IMG/VR virus record: IMGVR_UViG_3300045051_000090
Span: 1 to 42,684 of that record
Strand: one strand, 5' to 3'
DNA from: a virus
DNA: 42,684 bases
Positions 26,981 through 36,101 of the stretch are shown here, piece after piece (within the stretch, counting starts at the first letter, position 1; every line of letters starts with the position of its first letter). A program made the translations under genes and the position numbers. The notes below the pieces were generated by a model, which had not been told where the DNA came from, made no database searches, and worked only from the letters and a program-made list of their open reading frames with translations.

Positions 26981-27013
26981 ACACCGGGGGGTGCATAGTT
27001 ACCCCCTTAGTGT
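26981..27013 (+). promoter_or_regulatory. Hairpin downstream of the coat gene
   Basis: ACAC...GTGT outer pairs and GGGGG/CCCCC inner stem around TGCATAGTTA. No T run. It probably marks mRNA processing or 3'-end protection after the coat gene. Confidence 0.5.
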
Positions 27014-27038
27014 GAACAAATTAAAAAAGGGAGGACGT

Positions 27039-27305
27039 ATGTCAGAAGACACACAAGAACAAGTATTGGAATTTCCAACACTAGAAAGACAATTAGATTT
27101 TCTTAATCGTCAAGCAGACGAAATGAGAATGGCTAACTTCAGAAATGATGTAGCCGCAGAGCTTTACGAGCAGAAGATTGCCATCGCTAAAGAAGCGAAT
27201 GACAAAGAGTCTATTCGTAAATACGAAGAGGAACTCGAAGAGATCGAGAAAGCAAACAAAGGTAACAATCTTTATTTAGAACTTCTAAAGAAAAGAATAG
27301 GATAG
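27039..27305 (+). CDS. Hypothetical helical protein
   Basis: 88 residues from the ATG at 27039 (GGGAGGACGT upstream); a longer frame from 26973 would run through the hairpin and is rejected. Helical and acidic (LERQLDFLNRQADEM, SIRKYEEELEEIEKA). Unknown; possibly a minor head protein. Confidence 0.72.
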   Translation: MSEDTQEQVLEFPTLERQLDFLNRQADEMRMANFRNDVAAELYEQKIAIAKEANDKESIRKYEEELEEIEKANKGNNLYLELLKKRIG

Positions 27306-27325
27306 CTTCTCTCCTCCATAACATA

Positions 27326-27347
27326 GGTCGGGGAGTAATCCCCGGCC
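27326..27347 (+). promoter_or_regulatory. Intercistronic hairpin
   Basis: GGTCGGGG-AGTAAT-CCCCGGCC, eight pairs with one T-G, between 27305 and the next ribosome site. No T run. Confidence 0.5.
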
Positions 27348-27373
27348 ACATTTAATTAGACAAAAGGAGAATA

Positions 27374-28333
27374 ATGAAAAATCCTCTTGAAATTGCTCAA
27401 GACCAGAAAATACTAGCTGACAAGCGCAACAAAGACGAAGCTAGTCATACAGATAAGACAGACAACCGCCTTTGGGTTCTAAGATTGGCGAGTAATACCC
27501 TTAATGCTGTTCGTGAACACACATATAATGTGAAACTCACTAACGAAAAGGACTACACTCGTGATTTAGCCCGAATAGAAAGAGCGGTTCTTCGCATTCC
27601 TAAAGTTGAAGAAGTCTCGGTCAAGAATCAGAAGGATTATGCTAAGGATATTGCTCGAATTGAGAAGGCAATCCTTGCTATCAAGTTCCCAGAAGTCAAA
27701 ATACCTGCTCTTCCAACTATACCAGACAACAAATCAGAGTTGAAGTCAATAGAGAAGGCAGTTAAAGACATTAAATTCCCAGAAATCAAGTTTCCAGAAC
27801 AAAAAGAGACTGATTTTAGTGGGGTTGTTCAAGCGATAAATGAGTTGCAAGAACTCTATAAGCTCTCATTATCCAAGAGTGACACAAAAACGCAAGATTC
27901 CGTTCTGGCCGTGCTTAAAAAATTAGAAACAGGGCTTTCTAATGCGGTCTCAACACTTCAACTAATCAAAGATAAAAAAGACCCAGAAGTAACTGACCGA
28001 ACCGACGAGGTTTTAGCCGGTCTTTTAGAGGTCTCACAAACAATTAGGGAGATAAAATTCCCTGTTCCAAATTTCCCAATCAAACCAATCGTTGACGCAA
28101 TAGAGGCAATCCCAACAACTCCGGCCACAGACGTCTCAACTCTTGCAAAAGAAACAACACTTCAAAAGCTAGTCGGCTTCACTCTCCCAGAGTTTGACGC
28201 CTACTATATCGCATATCCAACTGACACGACTTGGGTTCTCACTTATAAAAAAGCAGGGAATACCGTCGCGACAGTTACGGTTACATTTGTTGATAATACA
28301 CAAGCAAAAGTCTCAAGTGTAGTGAGGTCATAA
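27374..28333 (+). CDS. Head or tail structural protein with repeats
   Basis: 319 residues. Two to three imperfect repeats of a unit (DYTRDLARIERAVLRIP / DYAKDIARIEKAILAIKFPE) and IKFPE / IKFP motifs recurring at about 97, 131, 140 and 229, giving a helix-plus-proline rod, then a small C-terminal beta domain (DAYYIAYPTDTTWVLTYKK, NTVATVTVTFVDN). Rod plus knob suggests a decoration or fibre protein of the virion. Family unknown. Confidence 0.7.
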   Translation: MKNPLEIAQDQKILADKRNKDEASHTDKTDNRLWVLRLASNTLNAVREHTYNVKLTNEKDYTRDLARIERAVLRIPKVEEVSVKNQKDYAKDIARIEKAILAIKFPEVKIPALPTIPDNKSELKSIEKAVKDIKFPEIKFPEQKETDFSGVVQAINELQELYKLSLSKSDTKTQDSVLAVLKKLETGLSNAVSTLQLIKDKKDPEVTDRTDEVLAGLLEVSQTIREIKFPVPNFPIKPIVDAIEAIPTTPATDVSTLAKETTLQKLVGFTLPEFDAYYIAYPTDTTWVLTYKKAGNTVATVTVTFVDNTQAKVSSVVRS

Positions 28334-28551
28334 TGGCTTCGCTAAAATTTGACGAAATTACAGATTTACACGAGGCACTATATCGCCACGGTAAAGGTAT
28401 AAAGAGAAACGCCCATAAACTTCTAGCTCAAGCGCGTATCGCAGAATTACAAGCAATAGATACAAGGAGCTACGATCTGGAAGAAAAGGCACTTATAGAA
28501 AACGAAATTACCGACTTACAGTATTTTCTAGGGAGGACTCAATGGCAATAA
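28333..28551 (+). CDS. Hypothetical small helical protein
   Basis: 72 residues, entirely helical with Leu/Ala/Glu pattern (ALYRHGKGIKRNAHKLLAQA, LIENEITDLQYFLGR). Overlaps the genes on both sides by 1 and 10 bp. Unknown; may be a helper or connector of the neighbouring virion proteins. Confidence 0.7.
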   Translation: MASLKFDEITDLHEALYRHGKGIKRNAHKLLAQARIAELQAIDTRSYDLEEKALIENEITDLQYFLGRTQWQ

Positions 28552-30200
28552 CAATTACAGGGCCGCTAGCCACTCCTGCACCAACCTTGACAGCCTCCGC
28601 CGGTGGTGACGCCACAATGACGGCAGGGACTTATGATGTCGCTGTTGCTTGTGCAAATACCTCCTCATACTCACTTCTAGTCGCAGACCAAAGAAGAAGT
28701 GCAGCGTGGATTGGACAAATTACAATTACGGCGGGACAAAAAATTAACGTGAGTTATCCTGCTGTTCCAAGCGCAACTCACTACAATATCTATATCAAGA
28801 AATCAACCGAGACTTGGTATGGTGGTAACAGAAGAGTCGGAACTTCAGATACAGCAGCAACAACCGCACTTCTAACCCTAGATATTACAACCCTAAATAG
28901 TAGACGACCGCACTTTGATACATTCTCATACGACACAACATATTTTACTCCACCGATTGCCCTTAATACCGGCACAGTTGTAATGCACATCTCGGGGACT
29001 GATATGGCGACTTACTACTACGCAGACCTTTACAACGCAATGGTTGCAGCCGGACTTTCGGCTTACATTGCCTACGACAAAGGGGAGTTCTGGTTCAAGG
29101 GTCAGATTATCGTTGACGCAGGGGCAACAGGCGCACTAGCTTGGTATAACCTCAAGACGGTATCAGATATTGCCCTCAACACCGGTGTTCATTTATTGCA
29201 AGGAATCGTCGTTAATAATTCAAACACCTTCACAATGACGTGGGGAACGACCCAAAGGGGTGCCGTTCTTTATCAAGAGTGTTGGAGTTGGAATATTGAT
29301 ACAAAAAATATGGACTGCACCTGTCTAACAATCCTAGCGGGTAACTGGCAGAAACTTAGAGCGCAGATATATCTTTGGGGTGGAGACCACTACCTTATCG
29401 CCGGAGCAAATACTGGTTCAACTGAAAATATGACCTTGAAGGGCTGTAATGTTCAGAACCAAAAGAACGGCGGAGTATTGTCTGGTATCAGTTCAAACTC
29501 AAGTATTCTAGCTTCATTTGAAAATACAACGACAAAGAACTGCTCATTTGAGTCATACGGACTAACGACCAATAGAACTGGCTACGCTATTCTAAGAGAA
29601 TCAACGGTCGGTAATACTGGTTTCGCAAGACACGTCCGAAGTAGAAACTCAATGAGTCAAGGCATTCGCTTTATCAACGTCAAGTGGAGGAATAACAACA
29701 CAATTATTCCAACAGCCGGCGGGGAATATCTCGAAAGACCAGAAATCTATTGGGAAAGTGGCGCAGCAGGGCTTGTTAATATCTTCTATCAAGCAAATCC
29801 AGTCAAAATAAAGATTGTTGACGAGAACAACCTTCCAGTATCGGGAGCAACAGTCCACTTGAGAAATCTCACAAAGTCAACTTCACCAGTCAACGAAAGC
29901 ACAAATGCCTCTGGCGAAACAACTGAAGTGGACGTCGATTATGAAGAGGGTCAATATGACGGTTCTGGTGTTTACGGAAATGGAACAGGCTCGGATTACT
30001 CTTGGAAACATACCAACTGGACTGTTTACAACTTCAGACTAACGATTTCAAAGGCGGGTTATGAAACTTACGAACAAGATTTCACCTTTAAGAACCCACA
30101 ATATCTAACGATAAAAATTAAGCCGTCAACAATCAAACGATTACCAATCGAACTTGTGGACGGCAAGCCGACACTAAACGTCGGGAATATTAAACTTTAA
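28542..30200 (+). CDS. Virion protein with Ig-like ends, possible beta-helix core
   Basis: 552 residues. N-terminal Ig/FnIII-like domain (about 1-100, TYDVAVACANTSSYSLL, YNIYIKK), a central region rich in Asn, Thr and Ser with short repeats (about 190-400, as in a beta-helix), and a C-terminal domain VKIKIVDENNLPVSGATVHL (about 423-442) typical of carboxypeptidase-regulatory/CNA-B-like modules, which often bind sugars. Between coat and adaptor genes, so it may be a capsid decoration or head fibre that binds host or mucus glycans. Confidence 0.65.
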   Translation: MAITITGPLATPAPTLTASAGGDATMTAGTYDVAVACANTSSYSLLVADQRRSAAWIGQITITAGQKINVSYPAVPSATHYNIYIKKSTETWYGGNRRVGTSDTAATTALLTLDITTLNSRRPHFDTFSYDTTYFTPPIALNTGTVVMHISGTDMATYYYADLYNAMVAAGLSAYIAYDKGEFWFKGQIIVDAGATGALAWYNLKTVSDIALNTGVHLLQGIVVNNSNTFTMTWGTTQRGAVLYQECWSWNIDTKNMDCTCLTILAGNWQKLRAQIYLWGGDHYLIAGANTGSTENMTLKGCNVQNQKNGGVLSGISSNSSILASFENTTTKNCSFESYGLTTNRTGYAILRESTVGNTGFARHVRSRNSMSQGIRFINVKWRNNNTIIPTAGGEYLERPEIYWESGAAGLVNIFYQANPVKIKIVDENNLPVSGATVHLRNLTKSTSPVNESTNASGETTEVDVDYEEGQYDGSGVYGNGTGSDYSWKHTNWTVYNFRLTISKAGYETYEQDFTFKNPQYLTIKIKPSTIKRLPIELVDGKPTLNVGNIKL

Positions 30201-30209
30201 GGAGTAATA

Positions 30210-30854
30210 ATGGCTACAACCTTAGCAACACTCAAAACAAAGCTCAACAACTTCGCTGACGAAACTGTTGACGCGACAAAGGCCGCTCTGTGGATAAACG
30301 ACGCTTACAAGGACGTGGCCTCAAGAATGGACTGGAGTTGGTTAGTATCAAATTCTAACTTCCAAACAGTAGTTGGAGACCACAGTTATACTTTGGCTTC
30401 TGACCTTCTAAAACTCCTAAACATAAAGACCTCACAGACGAATCTTAAAGCAAGAGACAGAAAGTGGCTTTATGACAACTATCCGGAATATCCGGAATAC
30501 CCAGAGTCAGCAGACATCACGACAAATTATGGTGAACCTTCTGACTACTTACAAGTAAACAGGGACGTTTGGCTCTTCCCAATCCCGAAGACCGAAAAAA
30601 CGGTTTACTATCTTTACAAAAAGCAGGTAACAGAACTTACTCAAGATTCAGACGAACCACTAGTTCCAGAGCAATTTAGAGAAGTTATCGCACAAGGTGC
30701 TTACCTTCGATGGCTAGTCGCTGACGAAGCTGACGAATATATGTTACGACAAGCTGAAGACAAATTCGAAAGAATGATTCAGAAAATGATAACAGAAGAG
30801 CAAACAGCTCAAGCCCAAGACCGTCCTGCTGAATACGGACGAAGAGAGATATAG
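30210..30854 (+). CDS. Head-tail adaptor protein
   Basis: 214 residues. LKTKLNNFADETVDATKAALW followed by INDAYKDVASRMDWSWL is the characteristic opening of podovirus adaptor proteins (relatives of HK97 gp6 and tail tubular A-like proteins). VPEQFREVIAQGAYLRWL and the helical end complete the pattern. It joins the portal to the tail nozzle. Confidence 0.85.
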   Translation: MATTLATLKTKLNNFADETVDATKAALWINDAYKDVASRMDWSWLVSNSNFQTVVGDHSYTLASDLLKLLNIKTSQTNLKARDRKWLYDNYPEYPEYPESADITTNYGEPSDYLQVNRDVWLFPIPKTEKTVYYLYKKQVTELTQDSDEPLVPEQFREVIAQGAYLRWLVADEADEYMLRQAEDKFERMIQKMITEEQTAQAQDRPAEYGRREI

Positions 30855-30862
30855 GAGTATAA

Positions 30863-32563
30863 ATGGCAAAAAAGACACGCTTCGCGCTAATGGACTTCTC
30901 TGGCGGACTAAACCAAGCAGTCGTCGCGACAATGATAAAAGATAATCAAGCGTCAGATATTAACAACTGTTATATCGACAATGGCGCTATTGTTAAGCGT
31001 GATGGTTGCCAAAGATTCAACGCCAAAGCACTTAACCCAAACAAGCCGGTCACTTCAATCACTCGTTATTACCGAGAAGACGGCACAAAGAAACTAATAG
31101 GGCTTTGCGGTAGTTCTCTATACTACGTCCCAGACAACGGCTCAACTCCAGAAGCAATTACTGGTGCGAGTTTCACAGATGGCGCTAGGCTAGAGTTCGA
31201 AACTTACATTAACTTCCTCTATATGACAAACCAACAAGACGGAATGTTCAAATATGACAATACACAAGTTGCAGCAATCGGGGCTAATCCTATTGCACCA
31301 CCGGCAGCAAAACACCTTCTATCCCACGACGAAAGAATGTGGGCTGCAAACGGCGCAAATAACAGGTCAAGATTGTGGTTCTCCGCAGCAGGAGACCCTA
31401 CGGCTTGGGTAACAACAGACGATTACTTTGACATTTCTTCAGACGACGGTGACGAAATTACCGGACTTGCCTCATTTCTTGAAGACCTAGTTGTTTTCAA
31501 ACAAAATTCAATCTGGATTGGTCAAAACACTTATGACCCACAGAATGAAGCAATGTTCGTTAAACGTGTTACTGACGCAGGTTGTGTTGCAGGAAGAAGT
31601 ATTGCAACTATCAACAACAGAATCTACTTCCTCGGTAAAGAAGGAGTTTACGAGTTTGACGGCGTTGCCGCTAGACTTATCTCTGAAGCCGTAAAAGACG
31701 AAGTAGCAAATATCAACCCAACTTATAAGGGAAATATCTCGGCAGTTGCGGCGGGTAACAAATATTACATAGCATACACACCACTCGGTTCAAATCAAAA
31801 TACGAAGATGTTGGTCTATGACACAATGACTCGAGCTTGGTCTAAATACGACGGTCTATATGCTCACTCAAACAACCTAATCGTGCTAAACGGTTCAGAC
31901 GACTCTAACGAAATCCTATCGGCTTGTTCTGATTCAACAGGAATTATCTACAAGCTAAATACAGGAACTTCAGACGATGGAGACACCGGAACAGCAACGG
32001 CAGGTGGCAATTCCACAATTACAGATTCAAGCAAGGCTTGGACAACAAATATGTGGATTGGAAACAAAGTCAAAATTGTAGCAGGAACAGGCGTTGGCCA
32101 AGAGAGAGTAATCTCTGGAAATTCTGGTAATGAACTAACAGTTTCACAACCTTGGGCGACTCAACCTTCAACTGACTCACAATATCTAATAGTAGGTAAG
32201 CCGATTAACTTCCTCTACGATACTGGTTGGTTCGCAATGGACGTTCCAGAATCAAAGAAAAAAATGAAGAAAATCTGGGTATATACCGAAGCAAGCGGAA
32301 ACTACGCACTAGAATTTACATACTTCTTCGACTTAGGCTCAACAGGAACAATGATTCCTATCCAACTACTCGGCCCGGGCGCTAAGTGGAATGAAGCAAC
32401 TTGGGGACAAGCGTCTTGGGGTGGCACATCTATTATTTCAGATCGTCGACAGGCTCAAGGCCAAGGTCGATACTTCAAGTTTAGATTCGCCAACAACGGG
32501 GCAGACGAACCAATAACTATCTATGGCGTTTCAAGTTTAATGAAAGTAAAGAGGCCAAGATAA
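30863..32563 (+). CDS. Tail nozzle / stabilisation protein
   Basis: 566 residues. LMDFSGGLNQAV, IKDNQASDINNCYIDNGAIV and KRDGCQRF give the usual opening of podovirus tail-tube proteins (P22 gp10-like), followed by propeller-like repeats (KLIGLCGSSLYYVPD, FLYMTNQQDGMFKY, RIYFLGKEGVYEFDG, MLVYDTMTRAWSKYDG). It would form the short tail through which DNA and internal proteins leave and to which receptor-binding proteins attach. Confidence 0.88.
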   Translation: MAKKTRFALMDFSGGLNQAVVATMIKDNQASDINNCYIDNGAIVKRDGCQRFNAKALNPNKPVTSITRYYREDGTKKLIGLCGSSLYYVPDNGSTPEAITGASFTDGARLEFETYINFLYMTNQQDGMFKYDNTQVAAIGANPIAPPAAKHLLSHDERMWAANGANNRSRLWFSAAGDPTAWVTTDDYFDISSDDGDEITGLASFLEDLVVFKQNSIWIGQNTYDPQNEAMFVKRVTDAGCVAGRSIATINNRIYFLGKEGVYEFDGVAARLISEAVKDEVANINPTYKGNISAVAAGNKYYIAYTPLGSNQNTKMLVYDTMTRAWSKYDGLYAHSNNLIVLNGSDDSNEILSACSDSTGIIYKLNTGTSDDGDTGTATAGGNSTITDSSKAWTTNMWIGNKVKIVAGTGVGQERVISGNSGNELTVSQPWATQPSTDSQYLIVGKPINFLYDTGWFAMDVPESKKKMKKIWVYTEASGNYALEFTYFFDLGSTGTMIPIQLLGPGAKWNEATWGQASWGGTSIISDRRQAQGQGRYFKFRFANNGADEPITIYGVSSLMKVKRPR

Positions 32564-32808
32564 TGAAAAAAGGTGAAAAATACTTTATCCCCGGAAAAAG
32601 ACGAGTCGGACATTGGGGAGTTTATCAGCCAGTTACTAAAGGAGAAATCCTTAAAGTCAACAAAGACTCAATCGAGATTATGCTCGAGGACACCGTAGTC
32701 CCTTCAATAATTCCAATCGAACGAGTTAAAAATACTGGCAAAAAACACAAAATGAAAGACGAAGAGTTAGAAGAACTCATAATTGAAAGGGTGGAAAATG
32801 CTATTTAA
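32563..32808 (+). CDS. Hypothetical small protein
   Basis: 81 residues: a small beta-barrel-like start (GEKYFIPGKRRVGHWGVYQP, TKGEILKVNKDSIEIMLED) and an acidic helix at the end. TAATG overlap with the nozzle gene and an 11-bp overlap with the first receptor-binding gene. Possibly a tail connector; unknown. Confidence 0.7.
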   Translation: MKKGEKYFIPGKRRVGHWGVYQPVTKGEILKVNKDSIEIMLEDTVVPSIIPIERVKNTGKKHKMKDEELEELIIERVENAI

Positions 32809-33778
32809 TAGAAATTACGACTTTCAAGCGGGCGACACAATCGTTGCTGACCAGATAGACCAAGAGTTTAATACGCTTAGAACTATCCTAAACGGCAACA
32901 TTTCTGGCGAGAATATCGCTGACGCCTCAATCGACCTAACAAAACTCTCTGCTGACATCAATCCCGTTATTAGAACAGCAGAACTAGACGGCAACGCAAT
33001 CGTCTCTGGTATCGGATTAACTGGATTTAGTGGTTCTCACACTTCTGGTTGGTCTAATAGAAATGACGTTATTAAGGCAGGAATTGCCTACGTTCGCGGA
33101 GAGAGAGTTGTTACACAAGATTATCCAGTAACTTTCCAAGCTAGTGCTACCTCTTGGGTAGACCTAGACACAGATGGAGTTTTCCACATTACAGTAAACT
33201 CAACTGAACCGGCTGTATACCAAAACTCTATGAGAGTTATGAAGGTAGTCTGCGACGGAACAAAAATAACAGAGTATCAACCTCTAGGGTTTGGCGATGT
33301 AGGAACAGTTATCCCATTCGCAGGTAAATATGCACCTAAAGGATATGAACTCTGTCACGGACAAGAAATAACAAGGTCAACTTACGACAAACTTTGGCAG
33401 GTAATCGGTAGTATACACGGAGCGCCTTCAGACGGCACAAAGATTAAACTACCAGACTGTCGAACAAGAGCAGTCCACGGACACGGCGACCCAACTTATT
33501 ACCTAAATCTAGGTGAAAAAGGTGGCGCAGTTGACAAAAATCACTCACACGGTGTCGGCACAAACGCAGCCGGCGACCACTCTCACGGCACAGGCGCAGG
33601 ATATTATGACGGTGGGGTTTCTTCAAACCTAGCCACATATACATCAAGTTGGGCGCCACCGGGTCACAGACACGACACTTATAGCGGTGGTTCTCACTCA
33701 CACAGCGCTTGGTCAAACAACGCAAGTGTGGCAGTAGACCCATATATCGTTCTAAATTACATAATTAAGGTGGCATAA
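32798..33778 (+). CDS. Receptor-binding tail protein 1, collar-type
   Basis: 326 residues from the ATG at 32798 (AAAGGGTGG upstream; a TTG five codons earlier is rejected). N-terminal anchor NRNYDFQAGDTIVADQIDQE shared with the next three proteins; a middle domain (GWSNRNDVIKAGIAYVRGER) shared with proteins 3 and 4; then a Tail_Collar domain (VIPFAGKYAPKGYELCHGQE, LPDCRTRAVHGHGD) and a His-rich C-terminus (KNHSHGVGT, GDHSHG, PGHRHD, GGSHSHS) as in metal-binding receptor tips. Confidence 0.85.
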   Translation: MLFNRNYDFQAGDTIVADQIDQEFNTLRTILNGNISGENIADASIDLTKLSADINPVIRTAELDGNAIVSGIGLTGFSGSHTSGWSNRNDVIKAGIAYVRGERVVTQDYPVTFQASATSWVDLDTDGVFHITVNSTEPAVYQNSMRVMKVVCDGTKITEYQPLGFGDVGTVIPFAGKYAPKGYELCHGQEITRSTYDKLWQVIGSIHGAPSDGTKIKLPDCRTRAVHGHGDPTYYLNLGEKGGAVDKNHSHGVGTNAAGDHSHGTGAGYYDGGVSSNLATYTSSWAPPGHRHDTYSGGSHSHSAWSNNASVAVDPYIVLNYIIKVA

Positions 33779-34368
33779 TGCACTTCACAAGAAACTACGA
33801 TTTTTCAGCAGGAACAACAATAGTAGCCGATCAAGTCGACCAAGAGTTTAACTCTATTCGAGCAGTCTTGAACGGTAATGTTGACGACTCTAATTTAAGA
33901 GACGCCTGTATCACAACAGCAAAAATTGTAGAGGGCAGCGTCATAACAAGTAAAATTGCGAACAACGCTGTCACGGCAGAGAAAACAGAAGAACTGCCAA
34001 AGTGTGTTGATAGAAAGAACCACGGGTCTAGTGTTGTCGTTACAGACCAACTTATTCAGACCGGTTGGGCTTATGTAATGGGACAGGGAGGAGTTGACTA
34101 TACTCAACTTTCCACAATTATCTTCCCAATTCCATTCGACGAGAATGAAGTTCCTATTGTCACAATAACCCCCGCAGGTAATAGCGGGACTACACTACCG
34201 ACAAAGCCCGGGCAACCGTCTGGCTCTTGGGAAAGAATGGCCGGAGGTATTGGTGAAATAACAAATACCGGCTTTAAGGTAAGAATGGGGACAAACAACG
34301 GCGAAACTATGGCGACTAATGTCTACTATATGTTTACGTGGATTGCAATCGGAAAGAAGGCTAGATAA
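33778..34368 (+). CDS. Receptor-binding tail protein 2
   Basis: 196 residues. Same anchor (TRNYDFSAGTTIVADQVDQE), a short helical repeat region (ITTAKIVEGSVITSKI, NNAVTAEKTEEL) as in trimeric fibre shafts, then a gp53-like H-type C-terminal domain (GWAYVMGQGGVDYTQL, YYMFTWIAIGKKA). It overlaps the previous gene by 1 bp. Probably an alternative or accessory receptor tip on the same baseplate. Confidence 0.82.
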   Translation: MHFTRNYDFSAGTTIVADQVDQEFNSIRAVLNGNVDDSNLRDACITTAKIVEGSVITSKIANNAVTAEKTEELPKCVDRKNHGSSVVVTDQLIQTGWAYVMGQGGVDYTQLSTIIFPIPFDENEVPIVTITPAGNSGTTLPTKPGQPSGSWERMAGGIGEITNTGFKVRMGTNNGETMATNVYYMFTWIAIGKKAR

Positions 34369-35258
34369 TGATTTACACACGGAAATATGACTTTACAGAA
34401 GGCACTACAATCGTCGCAGACCAAATAGACAATGAGTTTAACGCAGTCGCACAGGTCTTAAACGGAAACATCGCTTCAGATAATATCGCAAATGGGGGCA
34501 TAAGCTCGGTTAGTCTTGCAGACGCAGTCAATCCAGAAGTTCGGGACAAGGATATGCACGCAAGTTTCTACTTTTCTGGCATAAACCTAACCCCTACTAG
34601 CGGGTGGACAAACCTAATGGCCACAATCAACGCAGGAGTAGCTTACATTAGAGGTAAAAGAGTAGTTACTGGTGGAGTCGTCAATAAGGCGTTCGCACCG
34701 AATACTACAACTTGGATAGACTTAGACTGGAATGGTTCATTCTACTATCCTACTGGAGCTACTTGGCCAAGTGTTACAGAAAATTCAATTAGAATCGCAA
34801 AGGTCGTAACTGACGGCACAAAAATAACTTCGATTACGGACGTTAGACCATACAAAGAGAGCGTAAAGATCTTCTATGGCGGTAGCTCGGGTAATATCCA
34901 GTTAAACACAACAGGAAACTGGAACTATGTTGAAACGGCTGATGTTTGGTCATTTATTGCACCAAAAGACGGCATAGCATTCGCATTCGCAAATCCATTC
35001 TTTGACAAGCAAAGCACAACGACTTCAGAGCTATCAACGGGATTTTCGATTATAGAAGAGAACACGAGAGTTGCTACGGCACACGTTTACCACGCACCAC
35101 TTTATGCGGCCGCAGTCCAGTATAACAATCAGTTCGTAATGACTCAATTCCCTGTCACGGCAGGAAAGACGTATAAATTAAGGTGGTCTGCTTCAGACAA
35201 CGCAAGCCGTCCACTAATAGTCAGAGCGCACGACGTAAAGATTCTTGTAATCGGTTAA
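34368..35258 (+). CDS. Receptor-binding tail protein 3
   Basis: 296 residues. Anchor TRKYDFTEGTTIVADQIDNE, middle domain SGWTNLMATINAGVAYIRGK and DGTKITSITDVRP shared with proteins 1 and 4, then a distinct beta-sandwich-like C-terminal domain (SGNIQLNTTGNWNYVETADV) unlike the others. Overlaps the previous gene by 1 bp. Confidence 0.82.
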   Translation: MIYTRKYDFTEGTTIVADQIDNEFNAVAQVLNGNIASDNIANGGISSVSLADAVNPEVRDKDMHASFYFSGINLTPTSGWTNLMATINAGVAYIRGKRVVTGGVVNKAFAPNTTTWIDLDWNGSFYYPTGATWPSVTENSIRIAKVVTDGTKITSITDVRPYKESVKIFYGGSSGNIQLNTTGNWNYVETADVWSFIAPKDGIAFAFANPFFDKQSTTTSELSTGFSIIEENTRVATAHVYHAPLYAAAVQYNNQFVMTQFPVTAGKTYKLRWSASDNASRPLIVRAHDVKILVIG

Positions 35259-35266
35259 GGAGAAAA

Positions 35267-36100
35267 ATGCAATATAACAGAAATTTCGACTTTGCTGCCG
35301 GCACAACAATTATCGCAGACCAGATAGACCAAGAACTCAACACTCTCGCAGGTGTTATAAATGGTAATATCAGCACCGATAATCTAGCAATGGGCGGTGT
35401 TACAGTCGACAAACTAGAACAATCAATCAATCCAGAAACCCGATTCCAAGAAGGATTTTCTGAAGGAGTTTTCTCTGGATTGATACCAAACCCTACCTCT
35501 GGGTGGAGCAACAGAAACGCAGACATTGTTTCTGGCACAGCCTATATAAGAGGAAAACGTGTCCAAACATCGACACAAATAGCACACACCTTCGGCGTAT
35601 CAAAAGACACATACATTGATATAGACAAAAATGGTAACTTTGCATATCAAGAGGTATCAAACGGCGCAACAGAACCCGCAGTTACAGCAAACTCTATTAG
35701 AGTAATGAAAATTGTCACAGACGCAACCAAAATCACAGGGTGGTATGACAGACGACCGTGGCAATGGATTTACCCCGGACAAGCAGGAGGCCCCGCCTTC
35801 GAGAACTCTTGGGTAAACTATGACGCCAACTGGATTCCGGCTAGATTCCGAAAGAATCAGATGGGAATTGTCGAGATACAGGGGCTAGTAAAAAGTGGCA
35901 CAAACGCAGCCATCTGGACACTACCACCGGGATTTAGACCAACTCCAACTTACACTCAAGGGCTAATCTTTTGCACACTAGCAGGAGACGGACTTGGAAG
36001 AGTGGATATACAGGTAAACGGAGCAGTCTATAAAAATACTATCGGAGCAAATAACAGTTATGTATCTCTAGCGGGAATACTATTCCGAGGGGAGGCATAA
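35267..36100 (+). CDS. Receptor-binding tail protein 4
   Basis: 277 residues from the ATG at 35267 (AAGGAGAAA upstream). Anchor NRNFDFAAGTTIIADQIDQE, middle domain GWSNRNADIVSGTAYIRGKR and DATKITGWYDRRP, then a short C-terminal jelly-roll-like domain (YDANWIPARFRKNQMGIVEI, PPGFRPTPTYTQG) of the kind seen on siphovirus and podovirus tips. Confidence 0.82.
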   Translation: MQYNRNFDFAAGTTIIADQIDQELNTLAGVINGNISTDNLAMGGVTVDKLEQSINPETRFQEGFSEGVFSGLIPNPTSGWSNRNADIVSGTAYIRGKRVQTSTQIAHTFGVSKDTYIDIDKNGNFAYQEVSNGATEPAVTANSIRVMKIVTDATKITGWYDRRPWQWIYPGQAGGPAFENSWVNYDANWIPARFRKNQMGIVEIQGLVKSGTNAAIWTLPPGFRPTPTYTQGLIFCTLAGDGLGRVDIQVNGAVYKNTIGANNSYVSLAGILFRGEA

Positions 36101-36101
36101 G

